Assembly (NCBI GenBank): GCA_024742275.1
Contig: JANSYS010000014.1
Coordinates: forward strand, 1 to 64,000
Direction of reading: 5' to 3'
Length of the DNA stretch: 64,000 bases
Source of the DNA: Alphaproteobacteria bacterium
GTDB taxonomy: Bacteria > Pseudomonadota > Alphaproteobacteria > Thalassobaculales > Thalassobaculaceae
Shown: positions 50,883 to 60,880 of the stretch, piece after piece
Layout of the letters: the number at the start of each line of letters is the position of its first letter
How positions within the stretch are numbered: position 1 is the first letter of the stretch
Notes under the pieces: model-generated
Database searches by the model: none
Told to the model about the DNA's origin: nothing
Seen by the model: the letters and a program-made list of their open reading frames with translations, nothing else
Made by a program: the position numbers and the translations under genes

Positions 50883-53744
50883 TTGTCCCAGGCCGAAACC
50901 TACCGCGACGATCCGACCGCCCCGCAGCGGGATGCCGAAGCGCCGACGCCGTCGCCGACCACCCCTGACCTCGTCGCCTGGTGTCTGGACCGACTGAACC
51001 ACCACGACGCCATCGCACAGCACGACCCGCTCGCGACCGGTGTGCGCAGTCTCGCGATCGACCTGTTGGAACACCTGGACGAGGGCTCGCTCGACCTCGC
51101 GGCGCTGCATCCCGTCGTCCGCGAGATCAGCGACCATGCCCTCGTCGACCGCGCTGGCCGACTGCGGGACCAGTGCCCGACCGCCGACTGGAAGGCGACG
51201 GTCGATGCGGTTCTTGCCCCGCTTGAAGAGGCCGGCTTGGCCGAGATCCGCGCCGCCGTCGAAACCACCCGCGCCGGGATCGTGTTCACCGCCCATCCGA
51301 CCTTCGCCATGTCTCGGTCGCTGCGTGGGATCCTCGCCGATATCGCTAGCGGCGACGCCGGCGCCGTCTCCCGCCTCGGCGACATACCGCACGCGCCGGA
51401 TCCGTCGATCACCCTGACGGCTGAACACGACGACGTCCGCTCCGCCCTACTCAACGCCCAGGATGCGCTTCGCAAGCTCAACGGGGCTATCCTCGACTGG
51501 CTCGAGACCCATGTGCCGAACAAATGGTGGACCCTGCGCCCTGCGCCGATGCAGCTCGCCACATGGGTCGGCTACGACCTGGACGGCCGTACAGACATCC
51601 ATTGGGCCGAAACGCTGCGCATCCGCCTCGAAGAAAAATCGATCCAACTCGCCCGCTACCGCGATGGCCTTGCCGAGATCGGCGGCGACGAGGTGACACC
51701 GGTAGTCGAGCGGCTCACGGCAGCGCTGGCGGAGACCGCCGCCCAGACGGCGCAATTCGCGGGCGACCTCACCGACCCGGATGTGGTGGTGGCGGCCGCC
51801 AACCGACTGACCGCCGACGGGCCCGGGCGCCTGACGTCGCTCGCCCCGGTCCTGGACGCTCTAGACTCGGTCATCGCCGACGAGCCCGATCGGGACCGGC
51901 GCCACGCGCTCTGCGTGATGGCGGCGGAGATGCACGCTTGCGGCCTCGGCATCGGAAAGATCCACATGCGGGTCAATGCCGCCCAGGTTCGGTCCGCCGT
52001 TCAAGCCGATCTTCAGCTTTCCGGGCTCGCCGAGTTCCACGACCGCCGCGCGCTCGCCGCCGCCGCAGACAAGGCCGCCGGAACACGGGCGGCGAACGTC
52101 AATTTCGGCGCGGTCTTTCAGGAAAGCATGACGGCGCGTCGGCAGATGATGCTCTGCGCGCAGATCCTCAAGCATATCGACTCCGATGCGCCGATCCGCT
52201 TCCTGATCGCGGAGGTCGAGGCACCGGCGACGATCATGGGAGCGGTCTATCTCGCCCGGCACTACGGCATCGCCGACAAAGTCGACATCTCGCCGCTCTT
52301 CGAATCCCCGCCGGTGATCGAGCGCGGCGGGCGGTTCATGGAGCGGTTGCTCGACGAGGAGGAGTATGTCGCCTACATCCGGGCGCGCGGACGGATCAGC
52401 CTGCAGTTCGGCTTCTCCGACAGCGGTCGCTTCATGGGTCAGATCGGCGCCGACCTGGCGATTGAACGGCTGCAGATCCAGGTCGCGCGGGCGATGGCGA
52501 CGCGCGGAATCGAAGGGGTCGAAGTGCTGCTGTTCAACACCCACGGCGAGTCGATGGGCCGTGGCGGCTATCCCGGAACACTGGCCGAACGGTTCGACCA
52601 CCTGTTCACCCCATGGGCCCGCTCGCGCTACGCCGAAAAACGGCTACCCGCCCATGCCGAGATGAGCTTCCAGGGTGGCGACGGGTATCTGTATTTCGCG
52701 ACGCCGGCGCTGGCTGAAGCCACCGCGTGCGGCATCGCGCTGTGGGCGCTCACTCCCCCCGCTATCCACACACCTTCGGACGACGCGTTCTACGCAGATA
52801 TCAACTTCTCCTGGGACATCTATCGCGCGGTGAAGGCTTGGCAGGAAGCGCTGTTCGAGGATGCGCACTATCAGGACGTCCTTGGCGCCTTTCCCCCAAA
52901 TCTTCTGCCCTCGACCGGCTCGCGCAAGACCCGGCGCCAGAGCGGAACTTCGAAGGGATCGGGGGCACGCGGCATGCGCGCGATCCCCCACAACGCCGCG
53001 CTCCAGCAACTCGCCGCGCCGGCCAACGTGATGGGCGGGCTCGGCCTCGTCGCGCGGCGTGAGCCGGAACGATTCCTGTCGCTCATGCAGGGCTCGCCCC
53101 GGTTCGAGCGGCTGATGCGCATGGTGATGCGATCTCGACGATTGACCAGCATGGCCGTGCTTCGGACCTATGCCGATCTCTACAGTCCGAGTTTCTGGAC
53201 CATCCAGGCCTCGCGGGCCGACAGCGAGGACACGGCAAAGGTCGCATACCGGATCGCCGATCGTCTTCACCGGCGGGACCACGACCATGCGATCCAGAGG
53301 CTCGCCAACCTCTTGTCACGCGACCGCCGGCAGCTCGATGCGGTATGCGGCGACCTGGAGAGCGCCGGTATCGGCGACCGCAGTTTCCCCAGGGAGCTGT
53401 ACGTCCTGCACGCCGTCCGGCTGGTGATGATCATGCAGGCGTTTGCGCTGACGGCGTCGACACCCCTGTTCTCGCATCGCCACGACCTGAGTCATGAAGC
53501 GCTGATCGACACCGCTCTCGACCTCCGGTTCAGCGAGGTCGCCGACACGATCGAGGCGATCTTCCCGACCGGGCGGGAAGCCGCGGAAGCGTTCTCCGCC
53601 CTGACCGAGCCGAGCGACATCGCCGCCGAGCAGGCGGGTTATCCGGAAGTGAAGCGCGGCATCGCCGATCCCCTGCGATGGATCGACGGCGCGATCAAGG
53701 AGATCAGCGTCGGCATCTCTCATTTCTACGGGGCATATGGGTAG
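50883..53744 (+). CDS. Divergent phosphoenolpyruvate carboxylase-like protein
   Basis: The 953-residue protein is related to PEP carboxylase, which makes oxaloacetate from PEP and bicarbonate. VFTAHPTFAMSRSLRG holds the catalytic-type His138, but the usual TAHPTE has Phe for Glu. GYDLDGRT stands for GGDRDGNP near residue 225. GFSDSGRFMG (near 510) has Arg where the catalytic-site Lys of SDSAKDAG is expected. NTHGESMGRGG (His554) replaces FHGRGG-GRGG, losing one Arg. The start is TTG 50883 behind AGGAGGG. Whether it carboxylates PEP is doubtful and should not be assumed. Confidence 0.78.
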   Translation: MSQAETYRDDPTAPQRDAEAPTPSPTTPDLVAWCLDRLNHHDAIAQHDPLATGVRSLAIDLLEHLDEGSLDLAALHPVVREISDHALVDRAGRLRDQCPTADWKATVDAVLAPLEEAGLAEIRAAVETTRAGIVFTAHPTFAMSRSLRGILADIASGDAGAVSRLGDIPHAPDPSITLTAEHDDVRSALLNAQDALRKLNGAILDWLETHVPNKWWTLRPAPMQLATWVGYDLDGRTDIHWAETLRIRLEEKSIQLARYRDGLAEIGGDEVTPVVERLTAALAETAAQTAQFAGDLTDPDVVVAAANRLTADGPGRLTSLAPVLDALDSVIADEPDRDRRHALCVMAAEMHACGLGIGKIHMRVNAAQVRSAVQADLQLSGLAEFHDRRALAAAADKAAGTRAANVNFGAVFQESMTARRQMMLCAQILKHIDSDAPIRFLIAEVEAPATIMGAVYLARHYGIADKVDISPLFESPPVIERGGRFMERLLDEEEYVAYIRARGRISLQFGFSDSGRFMGQIGADLAIERLQIQVARAMATRGIEGVEVLLFNTHGESMGRGGYPGTLAERFDHLFTPWARSRYAEKRLPAHAEMSFQGGDGYLYFATPALAEATACGIALWALTPPAIHTPSDDAFYADINFSWDIYRAVKAWQEALFEDAHYQDVLGAFPPNLLPSTGSRKTRRQSGTSKGSGARGMRAIPHNAALQQLAAPANVMGGLGLVARREPERFLSLMQGSPRFERLMRMVMRSRRLTSMAVLRTYADLYSPSFWTIQASRADSEDTAKVAYRIADRLHRRDHDHAIQRLANLLSRDRRQLDAVCGDLESAGIGDRSFPRELYVLHAVRLVMIMQAFALTASTPLFSHRHDLSHEALIDTALDLRFSEVADTIEAIFPTGREAAEAFSALTEPSDIAAEQAGYPEVKRGIADPLRWIDGAIKEISVGISHFYGAYG

Positions 53745-53834
53745 TGCGGAGGCTCTCGCGCTCGCGCCGGACTCCGCGATAGGTTCGTGGGGAATGGGCT
53801 AGGTACAGGACCCGATCCAGGATCGCACCACGGA

Positions 53835-53861
53835 GGGAGAGAGCACAGCTCGTGCCCTCCC
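53835..53861. repeat. Hairpin between convergent ppc-like and pxpC genes
   Basis: GGGAG (53835-53839) and GCAC (53843-53846) pair with GTGC (53852-53855) and CTCCC (53857-53861). No T run follows. It may serve as a weak end for the two convergent genes, which stop at 53744 and 53875. Confidence 0.25.
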
Positions 53862-53874
53862 CCGTCCGAAACCC

Positions 53875-54900
53875 TCAATCCATCGGCCCGACGACCCCGC
53901 TGACCAGATTCTCTCGGTACAGCGCCGCCTCGTCCAACCAGGCACCGGCGCGCTCGAAGCGATCGATGACCCGCGCTGTCGACGTCTCGAGTTCGGCCCG
54001 CGCCGCCTCCGCGGCCTCGACGGTAATTTCCTGGAAGCGGATTTCGTCCCCTGGGCGGAGGCGCCCCAGTCGCGGCACATCGGCCGAGATCACCGTGCCG
54101 ACCTTCGGGTATCCGCCGGTCGTCTGGTGATCGGCCAGCAGCAAGATCGGCATCCCGTTCCCGGGAACCTGAATGGCGCCGGTCACGATGCCGTCGGACA
54201 CGATGTCATGGCCCTTGATGTGAGTCAGTGCGGGCCCATCCAGACGGATGCCCATACGGTCAGCCTCGCGGGTACAGGCATAGGTTTCTGTGAAGAGACC
54301 CGCGATGCTGTCCCGCGAGAAGAAATCGTCCTGCGGTCCCAGTACCACGCGGATCGGTCCCTGGACCCGGGCCCAGTCGAGATCGGCACACTTCATCTCG
54401 CTACGCTCGCCGACGCTGTCCTGCGCCAGCGGCAACAGGTCACCGTCCTTCACAGCCCGTCCGTCGATCCCGCCGATCTGAGATCGCGTGTACGTCGCCC
54501 GGGAGCCGTAGACCTCCGGTACGTGCACACCGCCCTCGACGGCGAGATACGCCACACCGGTATCGGACAGACCGCCGATCCGGAACTTGGTGCCCCGTGA
54601 GAACCGTACCGACCGGTTGGCCTCAACCGGGCCGCCACGCTCTCCCTGCACTTCCAGGGCTGCGACCGTCCCCACAAGGGCGACCCTGACCGAGTCCGCC
54701 TCGACCTCCAGCGTCGGCCCCATGACCCGCAGCTCAAGCGCCGCGGCATCCGGGCGGTTACCGACCAAGGCATTGGCGATGGCGAGCGCCACCGGATCCA
54801 GCGCGCCCGACGGCGGTACCCCGAGATGCTGGACATGGGGCCGGCCCTTGTCCTGGATCGTCGGCGCGAAACCGGCGTTGATCACACGGAGCGCGCTCAT
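53875..54900 (-). CDS. pxpC: 5-oxoprolinase subunit PxpC
   Basis: PxpC (biotin-dependent carboxyltransferase-like, KipA) is a component of prokaryotic 5-oxoprolinase, which opens 5-oxoproline to glutamate with ATP. INAGFAPTIQDKGRPHVQHL at the start, GVPPSGALDPVALAIANALVG near residue 30, and ADHQTTGGYPKVGTVISAD near residue 258 are family segments. It overlaps pxpB by ATGA. 341 aa. Confidence 0.92.
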   Translation of the reverse strand: MSALRVINAGFAPTIQDKGRPHVQHLGVPPSGALDPVALAIANALVGNRPDAAALELRVMGPTLEVEADSVRVALVGTVAALEVQGERGGPVEANRSVRFSRGTKFRIGGLSDTGVAYLAVEGGVHVPEVYGSRATYTRSQIGGIDGRAVKDGDLLPLAQDSVGERSEMKCADLDWARVQGPIRVVLGPQDDFFSRDSIAGLFTETYACTREADRMGIRLDGPALTHIKGHDIVSDGIVTGAIQVPGNGMPILLLADHQTTGGYPKVGTVISADVPRLGRLRPGDEIRFQEITVEAAEAARAELETSTARVIDRFERAGAWLDEAALYRENLVSGVVGPMD

Positions 54901-55655
54901 GACGCCGCTCCCGCATCCTGCGGCTCGATCACCGGGTCCCCCGCGTCGGCCCTCGCTCTCATATCTCGGTAGGTCGTCTCGTCGATCTCGTAGAACTGCA
55001 CGCTGTCGCCGGCATTGAGCAGGATCGGCTCGTCGCGTCGCAGGTCGAAGAGCTCGATCGGCGTGCGACCGAGCAGGTGCCAGCCTCCCGGCGACTCCTT
55101 GGTGTAGATGTTGGTCAAATTGGTTGCGATAGCGACCGAGCCCCCCGGCACCCTAACCCGAGGTTCGGTGCGGCGCGGCAACGCGAGTTCGTCCGGTAGG
55201 ACCCCGAGATAGCCGAGGCCCGGCATGAATCCCATCATGTAGCACTCGTAGGTGCCGCCGGAATGGATCTCGACAACCTTCTCCGGGCTCAGTCCCGTCC
55301 GCTCGGCCACATCCTCCAAGTCGGGGCCGTATTCGCCGCCGTAGAGCGTCGGCACCCGCCAGAGGCGACCGGACCCGGCCTCGTCGCTGAGATCCGGCAA
55401 CAGGGCATCGACCCGCGCCTCGATCTCAGCGCGCCGTATCACGGTCGGATCGAAATGCACCATCAGCGATCGAAACGTAGGTACGAGGTCGACGATCCCC
55501 GCCACACGGGCATCGCGCAGTGCCCGCCCAAGGCTGGTTACGCGCCGGTTGATGGCCCGGTCCACCACGGTGCCGAACTCGACGACCAGGGCCGTGTCCC
55601 CGGCGGTGAGAAACCGTGGACCGGTCGATGTGTTTTCGGGGCCGGATGGGGGCAT
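54897..55655 (-). CDS. pxpB: 5-oxoprolinase subunit PxpB
   Basis: PxpB (KipI/allophanate hydrolase subunit 1 type) partners PxpC. GDTALVVEFG near residue 18, ECYMMGFMPGLGYLG near residue 138, and the GSVAIATNLTNIYTKESPGG segment near residue 172 with GWHLLGRTPIELF identify it. 252 aa. It is divergent from pxpA with a 63-base gap, so the three oxoprolinase genes share one control region in two directions. Confidence 0.92.
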   Translation of the reverse strand: MPPSGPENTSTGPRFLTAGDTALVVEFGTVVDRAINRRVTSLGRALRDARVAGIVDLVPTFRSLMVHFDPTVIRRAEIEARVDALLPDLSDEAGSGRLWRVPTLYGGEYGPDLEDVAERTGLSPEKVVEIHSGGTYECYMMGFMPGLGYLGVLPDELALPRRTEPRVRVPGGSVAIATNLTNIYTKESPGGWHLLGRTPIELFDLRRDEPILLNAGDSVQFYEIDETTYRDMRARADAGDPVIEPQDAGAAS

Positions 55656-55718
55656 GGACCTGTCCGTTCGTGCGGTGTTAACTCAGCGAGGTTCCCACTT
55701 CCGTAGGATGAGTTCGCG

Positions 55719-56495
55719 ATGGCGCGCAAGGTCAATCTCAATGCCGATATGGGCGAAGGCTTCGGCGACTACGATATCGGCAACGACGGCGAGATGCTGA
55801 AGATCATCAAGTCGGCGAATGTGGCCTGCGGATTCCACGGCGGCGACTGGAACGTCATGGACAGGGTCTGCAAACAGTCCAAGGAGCGTGGCGTCTCGGT
55901 CGGCGCCCATCCCGGCTTCAACGACCTGTGGGGTTTCGGGCGCCGCCGCATCCAGATGAAAACGGGCGACGTGGAGCGCATGGTCTGCTACCAGATCGGC
56001 GCCCTCCAGGCGATGGCGACCGCCAACGGCATGAAGGTGACTCATGTGAAGACGCATGGCGCGTTGGGCAACATCTGCGCCGTCGAGCTTGACTGGGCCC
56101 AGGCGATCGGCCGGGCGATCAAGGCGGTGGACCCGTCGCTGATCTTCCTCGCCCCGACCGGCAGCAAGATGATCGACGTCGCCCAGGACATGGGCCTCAC
56201 CTTCGCCTCAGAAGTCTTCGCCGACCGGACCTACGACGACGACGGTAACCTGACGCCGCGCAGCCAGCCGAACGCCATGGTTCACGACCCCGACGAGGCG
56301 GCGCAGCGTGTGATCCATATGATCGAGAACCAGGAGGTGGTCTCGACCACGGGCAAGCACGTGCCGGCCGTCGTTCACTCGATCTGTGTCCACGGCGATG
56401 AGCCGACTGCCGTTGCGGTCGCCAGCAGGGTTCGCGCCGGCATCGAGGCCGCCGGCATCGAGATCGTGCCCCTACCCGAGATGGAGCTTGGCTGA
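55719..56495 (+). CDS. pxpA: 5-oxoprolinase subunit PxpA (LamB/YcsF family)
   Basis: PxpA acts with PxpB and PxpC in ATP-dependent hydrolysis of 5-oxoproline. VNLNADMGEGFGDYDIGND at the N-terminus, SANVACGFHGGDWNVM near residue 31, and VGAHPGFNDLWGFGRR near residue 62 are typical, with HVKTHGALGNICA near residue 110. 258 aa. The DoeA-like gene begins 3 bases after its stop, so the two are cotranscribed. Confidence 0.94.
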   Translation: MARKVNLNADMGEGFGDYDIGNDGEMLKIIKSANVACGFHGGDWNVMDRVCKQSKERGVSVGAHPGFNDLWGFGRRRIQMKTGDVERMVCYQIGALQAMATANGMKVTHVKTHGALGNICAVELDWAQAIGRAIKAVDPSLIFLAPTGSKMIDVAQDMGLTFASEVFADRTYDDDGNLTPRSQPNAMVHDPDEAAQRVIHMIENQEVVSTTGKHVPAVVHSICVHGDEPTAVAVASRVRAGIEAAGIEIVPLPEMELG

Positions 56496-56498
56496 CCA

Positions 56499-57677
56499 AT
56501 GACCTCCCCGGCCTTCTCGCATTCGGAATACACGGCCCGACAGAACGCCGTGCGCGCGTCCATGGAGAAGGCGGGCATCGACACCCTCGTCGTCACCGAG
56601 CCGGCGAACATGTGCTACCTGACCGGCTACGACGGCTGGTCGTTCTATACTCCGCAGTGCCTGCTCATGGCGCTCGAGCTGGACGAGCCGGTCCTGATCG
56701 TGCGCGGAATGGACGCCAACGCCGGCAGGGTGACGACCCACCTGCGCCACGACAACATCCTGGGGTTCCCGGACCACTACGTGCAGCAGTCCGACCGTCA
56801 TCCGATGGACTGGGTGGCCGAGGAGATGTCGCGGCGCGGCATCGACGGCGGCACCGTCGGCCTGGAGATGGACAGCTACTACTTCTCGCCCATGGCCTAC
56901 GAGCACCTGAAAAGGGGGCTGCCGAACGCCCACTTCGCCAACGGCAACAACGTCGTGAACTGGGTGCGCTCCATCAAGTCGCCGGCTGAGATCGCCTATA
57001 TGCGCGAAGCCGCGACGATCATCGCGGAGACCATGCGGGTCGGCATCGAGGCGGTTCAGCCGGGCGTGCGACAATGCGATGCGGTCGCCCGGATCTACGA
57101 CACCGCGATCCGCGGCGTCGACGGGATCGGCGGCGACTATCCGGCCATCGTGCCCATGCTGCCCTCCGGCGTCGGCGCGTCGACCCCGCATCTCACCTGG
57201 TCGGACGCGCCGTTCAAGAACGGCGAGGCCACGATTCTGGAGTTGGCGGGCGTGCGCCGCCGCTACCATTGTCCCATGGCGCGCACGGTCTCCCTCGGAA
57301 AGCCGCCGCAGAAGCTGGCCGACGCCAGCGCCGTCATCTGCGACGGGATCGCCGCTGCCCTCGACGCCGCCAAACCGGGGGCAACCTGCGAGGAGGTAGA
57401 GGCGGCGTGGCGGCGGGAGCTCGCCAAATCCGGCTTCGAGAAGGAGAGCCGGATCGGCTACTCGGTCGGCCTGAACTACCCGCCGGACTGGGGCGAGCAC
57501 ACCATGAGCCTGCGCCCGGGCGACAGGACCGTGATCCAGCCGAACATGACGTTCCACATGATACCCGGCCTGATGCTCGACGACTGCGGGATCGAAATCT
57601 CGGAGTGCTTCCTGATCACCGAGACCGGTGCGGAATGCTTCTACGACTTCCCGCGGCCAATGGTGGTCAAGGAGTAG
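56499..57677 (+). CDS. M24-family hydrolase, ectoine hydrolase (DoeA)-like
   Basis: The 392-residue product closely follows the DoeA pattern as recalled: [14 protein letters not shown] near residue 43, [54 protein letters not shown] near residue 206 and [19 protein letters not shown] near residue 325. The usual M24 metal ligands are changed ([13 protein letters not shown] for the Asp pair), as in creatinase-like members. DoeA opens ectoine to N-acetyl-diaminobutyrate. No doeB, doeC or doeD is adjacent, so the substrate is uncertain; pxpA upstream hints at cyclic amide catabolism. Confidence 0.82.
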   Translation: MTSPAFSHSEYTARQNAVRASMEKAGIDTLVVTEPANMCYLTGYDGWSFYTPQCLLMALELDEPVLIVRGMDANAGRVTTHLRHDNILGFPDHYVQQSDRHPMDWVAEEMSRRGIDGGTVGLEMDSYYFSPMAYEHLKRGLPNAHFANGNNVVNWVRSIKSPAEIAYMREAATIIAETMRVGIEAVQPGVRQCDAVARIYDTAIRGVDGIGGDYPAIVPMLPSGVGASTPHLTWSDAPFKNGEATILELAGVRRRYHCPMARTVSLGKPPQKLADASAVICDGIAAALDAAKPGATCEEVEAAWRRELAKSGFEKESRIGYSVGLNYPPDWGEHTMSLRPGDRTVIQPNMTFHMIPGLMLDDCGIEISECFLITETGAECFYDFPRPMVVKE

Positions 57678-57715
57678 CGTCCAGGCTGTAGCGGGTATGA
57701 AAAGGGTCCAGAGAC

Positions 57716-57753
57716 CGTGTCGACACGACACCGGTCGACTAATTCTGCAGAAT
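57716..57753. promoter_or_regulatory. Two palindromes in the typA leader
   Basis: CGTGTCGACACG (57716-57727) and ATTCTGCAGAAT (57742-57753) are perfect 12-bp palindromes, centred 26 bases apart, in the gap before typA. They could be operators or parts of a structured 5' leader; the factor is unknown. Confidence 0.35.
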
Positions 57754-57827
57754 AATCGTCAGTAAATCTTGCAGCGCAGCAAAAGATCGCTATTTTCCGG
57801 CCATCCCAACGTTGGTGGCCCCCAAAA

Positions 57828-59657
57828 ATGTCGCTCCGCAATATCGCGATCATCGCGCATGTCGACCATGGCAAAACGACCCTCGTCGACGTGCTCCTGA
57901 AGCAGTCCGGTACGTTCCGCGAGAACCAGCAGACCGCTGAGCGGATGATGGACAGCAACGACATCGAGCGGGAGCGCGGGATCACAATTCTCGCGAAATG
58001 CACCTCGGTCGACTGGAAGGGCACGCGGGTCAACATCGTCGACACCCCGGGCCATGCCGATTTCGGCGGCGAAGTGGAACGGATCCTGACCATGGTCGAC
58101 GGTGCGCTGCTGCTGGTCGACGCGTCGGAGGGTCCGATGCCGCAGACGAAGTTCGTTCTGGGCAAAGCTCTGGCGCTTGGCCTGCGGCCGATCGTCGTGG
58201 TCAACAAGGTCGACAAGCCGGAACAGCGCGCTTACGAGGTCCAGGACGAGGTATTCGATCTGTTCGGCGCGCTCGGCGCCGACGAGCACCAGCTCGATTT
58301 CCCGACGATCTTCTCCTCCGCCAAGATGGGTTGGGCGTCCGAGACCCCGGACGCTCCGGGCACGGACATGTCGGTTCTTTTCGAGCGCATCGTCGCCCAT
58401 GTCCCGGAGCCGACCGTCGAACCGGACGAGCCGTTCTCGATGCTGGCGACCACGGTAGAGAGCGATCCGTATCTGGGTCGCATTCTGACGGGGCGCATCC
58501 AGTCCGGAAAGATCAAGCCGAACACCCATCTCAAGGCCCTGTCGCGTACGGGCAAGGAGCTGGAGCGGGCGCGGGTATCGAAGATTCTTGCCTTCCGCGG
58601 TCTGGAGCGCACGCCGCTGGATGAGGCCTCGGCCGGTGACATCGTCGCCCTTGCCGGCTTCTCGGAGGCGACCGTTGCCGACACCCTTTGCGCGCCCGAA
58701 GTCGAAGCGCCACTGCCCGCCAACCCGATCGACCCGTCGACCATCGCCGTCACCTTCGCGGTGAACGACAGCCCGCTGGCCGGGCGCGAGGGCGACAAGG
58801 TGACCTCCCGCCTAATCCACGACCGGCTGTTCCGCGAGGCGGAGGGCAATGTGGCCATTCGGGTCAAGGAGACCGAGGACAAGGACGCGTTCGAGGTGTC
58901 CGGCCGCGGCGAATTGCAGCTCGCCGTGCTGATCGAGCAGATGCGCCGGGAAGGCTTCGAGCTTTCGATCAGCCGGCCGCGGGTGCTGCTGAAGACCGAT
59001 CCCGAGACCGGTCAGCGCCAGGAGCCGATCGACGAGGTTTTCGTCGACGTCGACGAAGAATTCTCCGGCGCGGTGATCGAGGCGATCACGATCCGCAAGG
59101 GCGAGCTTCTGGAGATGAAGCCGTCCGGCGGCGGCAAGCAGCGTCTGGTCTTCGATGCCCCGGCGCGCGGCCTGATCGGCTATCACGGCGAGTTCCTGAC
59201 GGCGACCCGCGGAACCGGCATCATGAACCGGGTGTTTAAAGGCTATGCACCGTACAAGGGCCCGATCCCCGGCCGCCGCGCCGGCGTGCTGGTCTCGATG
59301 GAACAGGGCGAGGCGGTGGCCTATGCGCTGCAGAACCTGGAGGAACGCGGACCGCTCATGGTGTCGCCCGGCGACAAGGTCTATTCCGGCATGGTGCTGG
59401 GCGAGCACAACAAGGGCCAGGACCTCGAGGTCAACCCGCTGAAGTCGAAGCAGCTCACCAACTTCCGCGCGTCGGGCAAGGACGACGCGCTCGACCTGAC
59501 ACCGCCGATCAAGATGACCCTGGAGCGGGCGATCGCCTATATCGAGGACGACGAACTGGTCGAGGTGACGCCGAAGAGCATCCGCCTGCGCAAACGCTAC
59601 CTCGACCCGCACGAGCGCAAGCGCATGCTGAAGAAGAGCGTCCAGCAGAGCGCCTAG
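57828..59657 (+). CDS. typA: Ribosome-associated translational GTPase TypA/BipA
   Basis: TypA binds the ribosome and affects assembly and stress adaptation, especially in the cold. The GTPase motifs are complete: G1 [11 protein letters not shown]2 region RERGITI, G3 DTPGHADF, G4 NKVD. EF-G-like domains follow, and the unique C-terminal domain includes [20 protein letters not shown] and [15 protein letters not shown]. 609 aa, the normal length. Palindromes precede it. Confidence 0.97.
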   Translation: MSLRNIAIIAHVDHGKTTLVDVLLKQSGTFRENQQTAERMMDSNDIERERGITILAKCTSVDWKGTRVNIVDTPGHADFGGEVERILTMVDGALLLVDASEGPMPQTKFVLGKALALGLRPIVVVNKVDKPEQRAYEVQDEVFDLFGALGADEHQLDFPTIFSSAKMGWASETPDAPGTDMSVLFERIVAHVPEPTVEPDEPFSMLATTVESDPYLGRILTGRIQSGKIKPNTHLKALSRTGKELERARVSKILAFRGLERTPLDEASAGDIVALAGFSEATVADTLCAPEVEAPLPANPIDPSTIAVTFAVNDSPLAGREGDKVTSRLIHDRLFREAEGNVAIRVKETEDKDAFEVSGRGELQLAVLIEQMRREGFELSISRPRVLLKTDPETGQRQEPIDEVFVDVDEEFSGAVIEAITIRKGELLEMKPSGGGKQRLVFDAPARGLIGYHGEFLTATRGTGIMNRVFKGYAPYKGPIPGRRAGVLVSMEQGEAVAYALQNLEERGPLMVSPGDKVYSGMVLGEHNKGQDLEVNPLKSKQLTNFRASGKDDALDLTPPIKMTLERAIAYIEDDELVEVTPKSIRLRKRYLDPHERKRMLKKSVQQSA

Positions 59658-59708
59658 GTCTTGGAGCCAGGTGCAGCCCCTTCACCGGGGCATTCCCACG
59701 ACTGCTGA

Positions 59709-60716
59709 TCAGATCTTCGCCATCCGCCCCTCGATCGGATACTGCGGATCGTTGTAGCCTGGGGTCGACGGGTGGCCCGGCGCCACGAGCCCGTGGATCA
59801 GCGCCTCGTCCTCGGCGGTGAACGCGTAGTCCAGCGCCTTCAGATAGCCCTGCCACTGGTCCATCGTCCTCGGCCCGGCGAGGGTCGCGGTGACCAGCCT
59901 GTTGTTCAGCACCCACTGCACGGCGAGGTCGATCGGCGTCGCCCCTTTGGCTTCCGCGTGCGCCTTGATCTTCTGCACGATCTCCAGGCTCTCGTGGCGC
60001 CATTCTGTCTGCATCATCCGCTTGTCCTGACGTCCCGCGCGACTGCCCTCCTCCGGTGCGACGTTCGGCGCGTACTTGCCGGTCAGAATGCCGCGGGCGA
60101 GCGGGCTATAGGGCACCACGCCGAGGCCGAAATATCCGCAGGCCGGCAGGTGCTCGACCTCGGGCATGCGGTTCAGGGCGTTGTAGTAGGGCTGGCTGAC
60201 GATCGGACGGTCGATGCCGATCGCGTCGCACAGCCGGCAGATCTCTGCGACCCGCCAGGAGCGGTAGTTCGACACCCCGAAATAGCGGATCTTGCCCGCA
60301 CGCATCAGGTCGGCGATCGCCATCACCGTCTCCGACAGCGCCGTGGCGTGGTCCTCCTTGTGCAGGTAGTAGATGTCGATCACGTCGGTGCCGAGCCGCT
60401 TCAGGGACGCGTCGCAGGCCATCTGCACCCAGCGCCGCGACAGCCCGCCCCGGTTCGGATCGCCGCCGAGCGGATTGGCAAGCTTGGTCGCCAGCACCCA
60501 GTAGTCCCGCTCCGCCGCGATCGCCCGGCCGACGACCGCCTCGCTCGCCCCGCCGTTATAGGCGTCGGCGGTATCGATGAAGTTTATTCCGGCCTCCCGA
60601 GCGGCGGCGACGATCTCGCGGCTCTCGGCTTCAGGCGTCGGTCCGCCGAACATCATGGCGCCGAGGCAGAGCGGCGAAACCTTCAGGCCGGAACGGCCGA
60701 GCGTGCGGTAGTCCAT
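59709..60716 (-). CDS. Aldo/keto reductase
   Basis: The NADPH-dependent TIM-barrel enzyme has the catalytic Asp in FIDTADAYNGGASE near residue 50 and Tyr four positions on, Lys in WVLATKLANP near residue 77, and His in YYLHKEDHA near residue 118, followed by FGVSNY. ATG 60716 has GGGAGG five bases upstream; longer in-frame sequence is Gly/Ala-rich and not conserved. 335 aa. It resembles YajO/PdxI-type reductases; the substrate is unknown. Confidence 0.9.
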   Translation of the reverse strand: MDYRTLGRSGLKVSPLCLGAMMFGGPTPEAESREIVAAAREAGINFIDTADAYNGGASEAVVGRAIAAERDYWVLATKLANPLGGDPNRGGLSRRWVQMACDASLKRLGTDVIDIYYLHKEDHATALSETVMAIADLMRAGKIRYFGVSNYRSWRVAEICRLCDAIGIDRPIVSQPYYNALNRMPEVEHLPACGYFGLGVVPYSPLARGILTGKYAPNVAPEEGSRAGRQDKRMMQTEWRHESLEIVQKIKAHAEAKGATPIDLAVQWVLNNRLVTATLAGPRTMDQWQGYLKALDYAFTAEDEALIHGLVAPGHPSTPGYNDPQYPIEGRMAKI

Positions 60717-60880
60717 GCAATCCTCCCGTGCGGAACCGGGGGAGTCTCGTGCCCCCGGCGGCGGCTGTCCAGCCATGGCGTACTTGGTAGCGGCCCCGGT
60801 GGCCGACAGCCTCTTGCCTCCCGCCCGCCCGCGTGGTGCCATCCCGGCCAACAAGACCGACCGCCCGAGGGAGGGGCACC

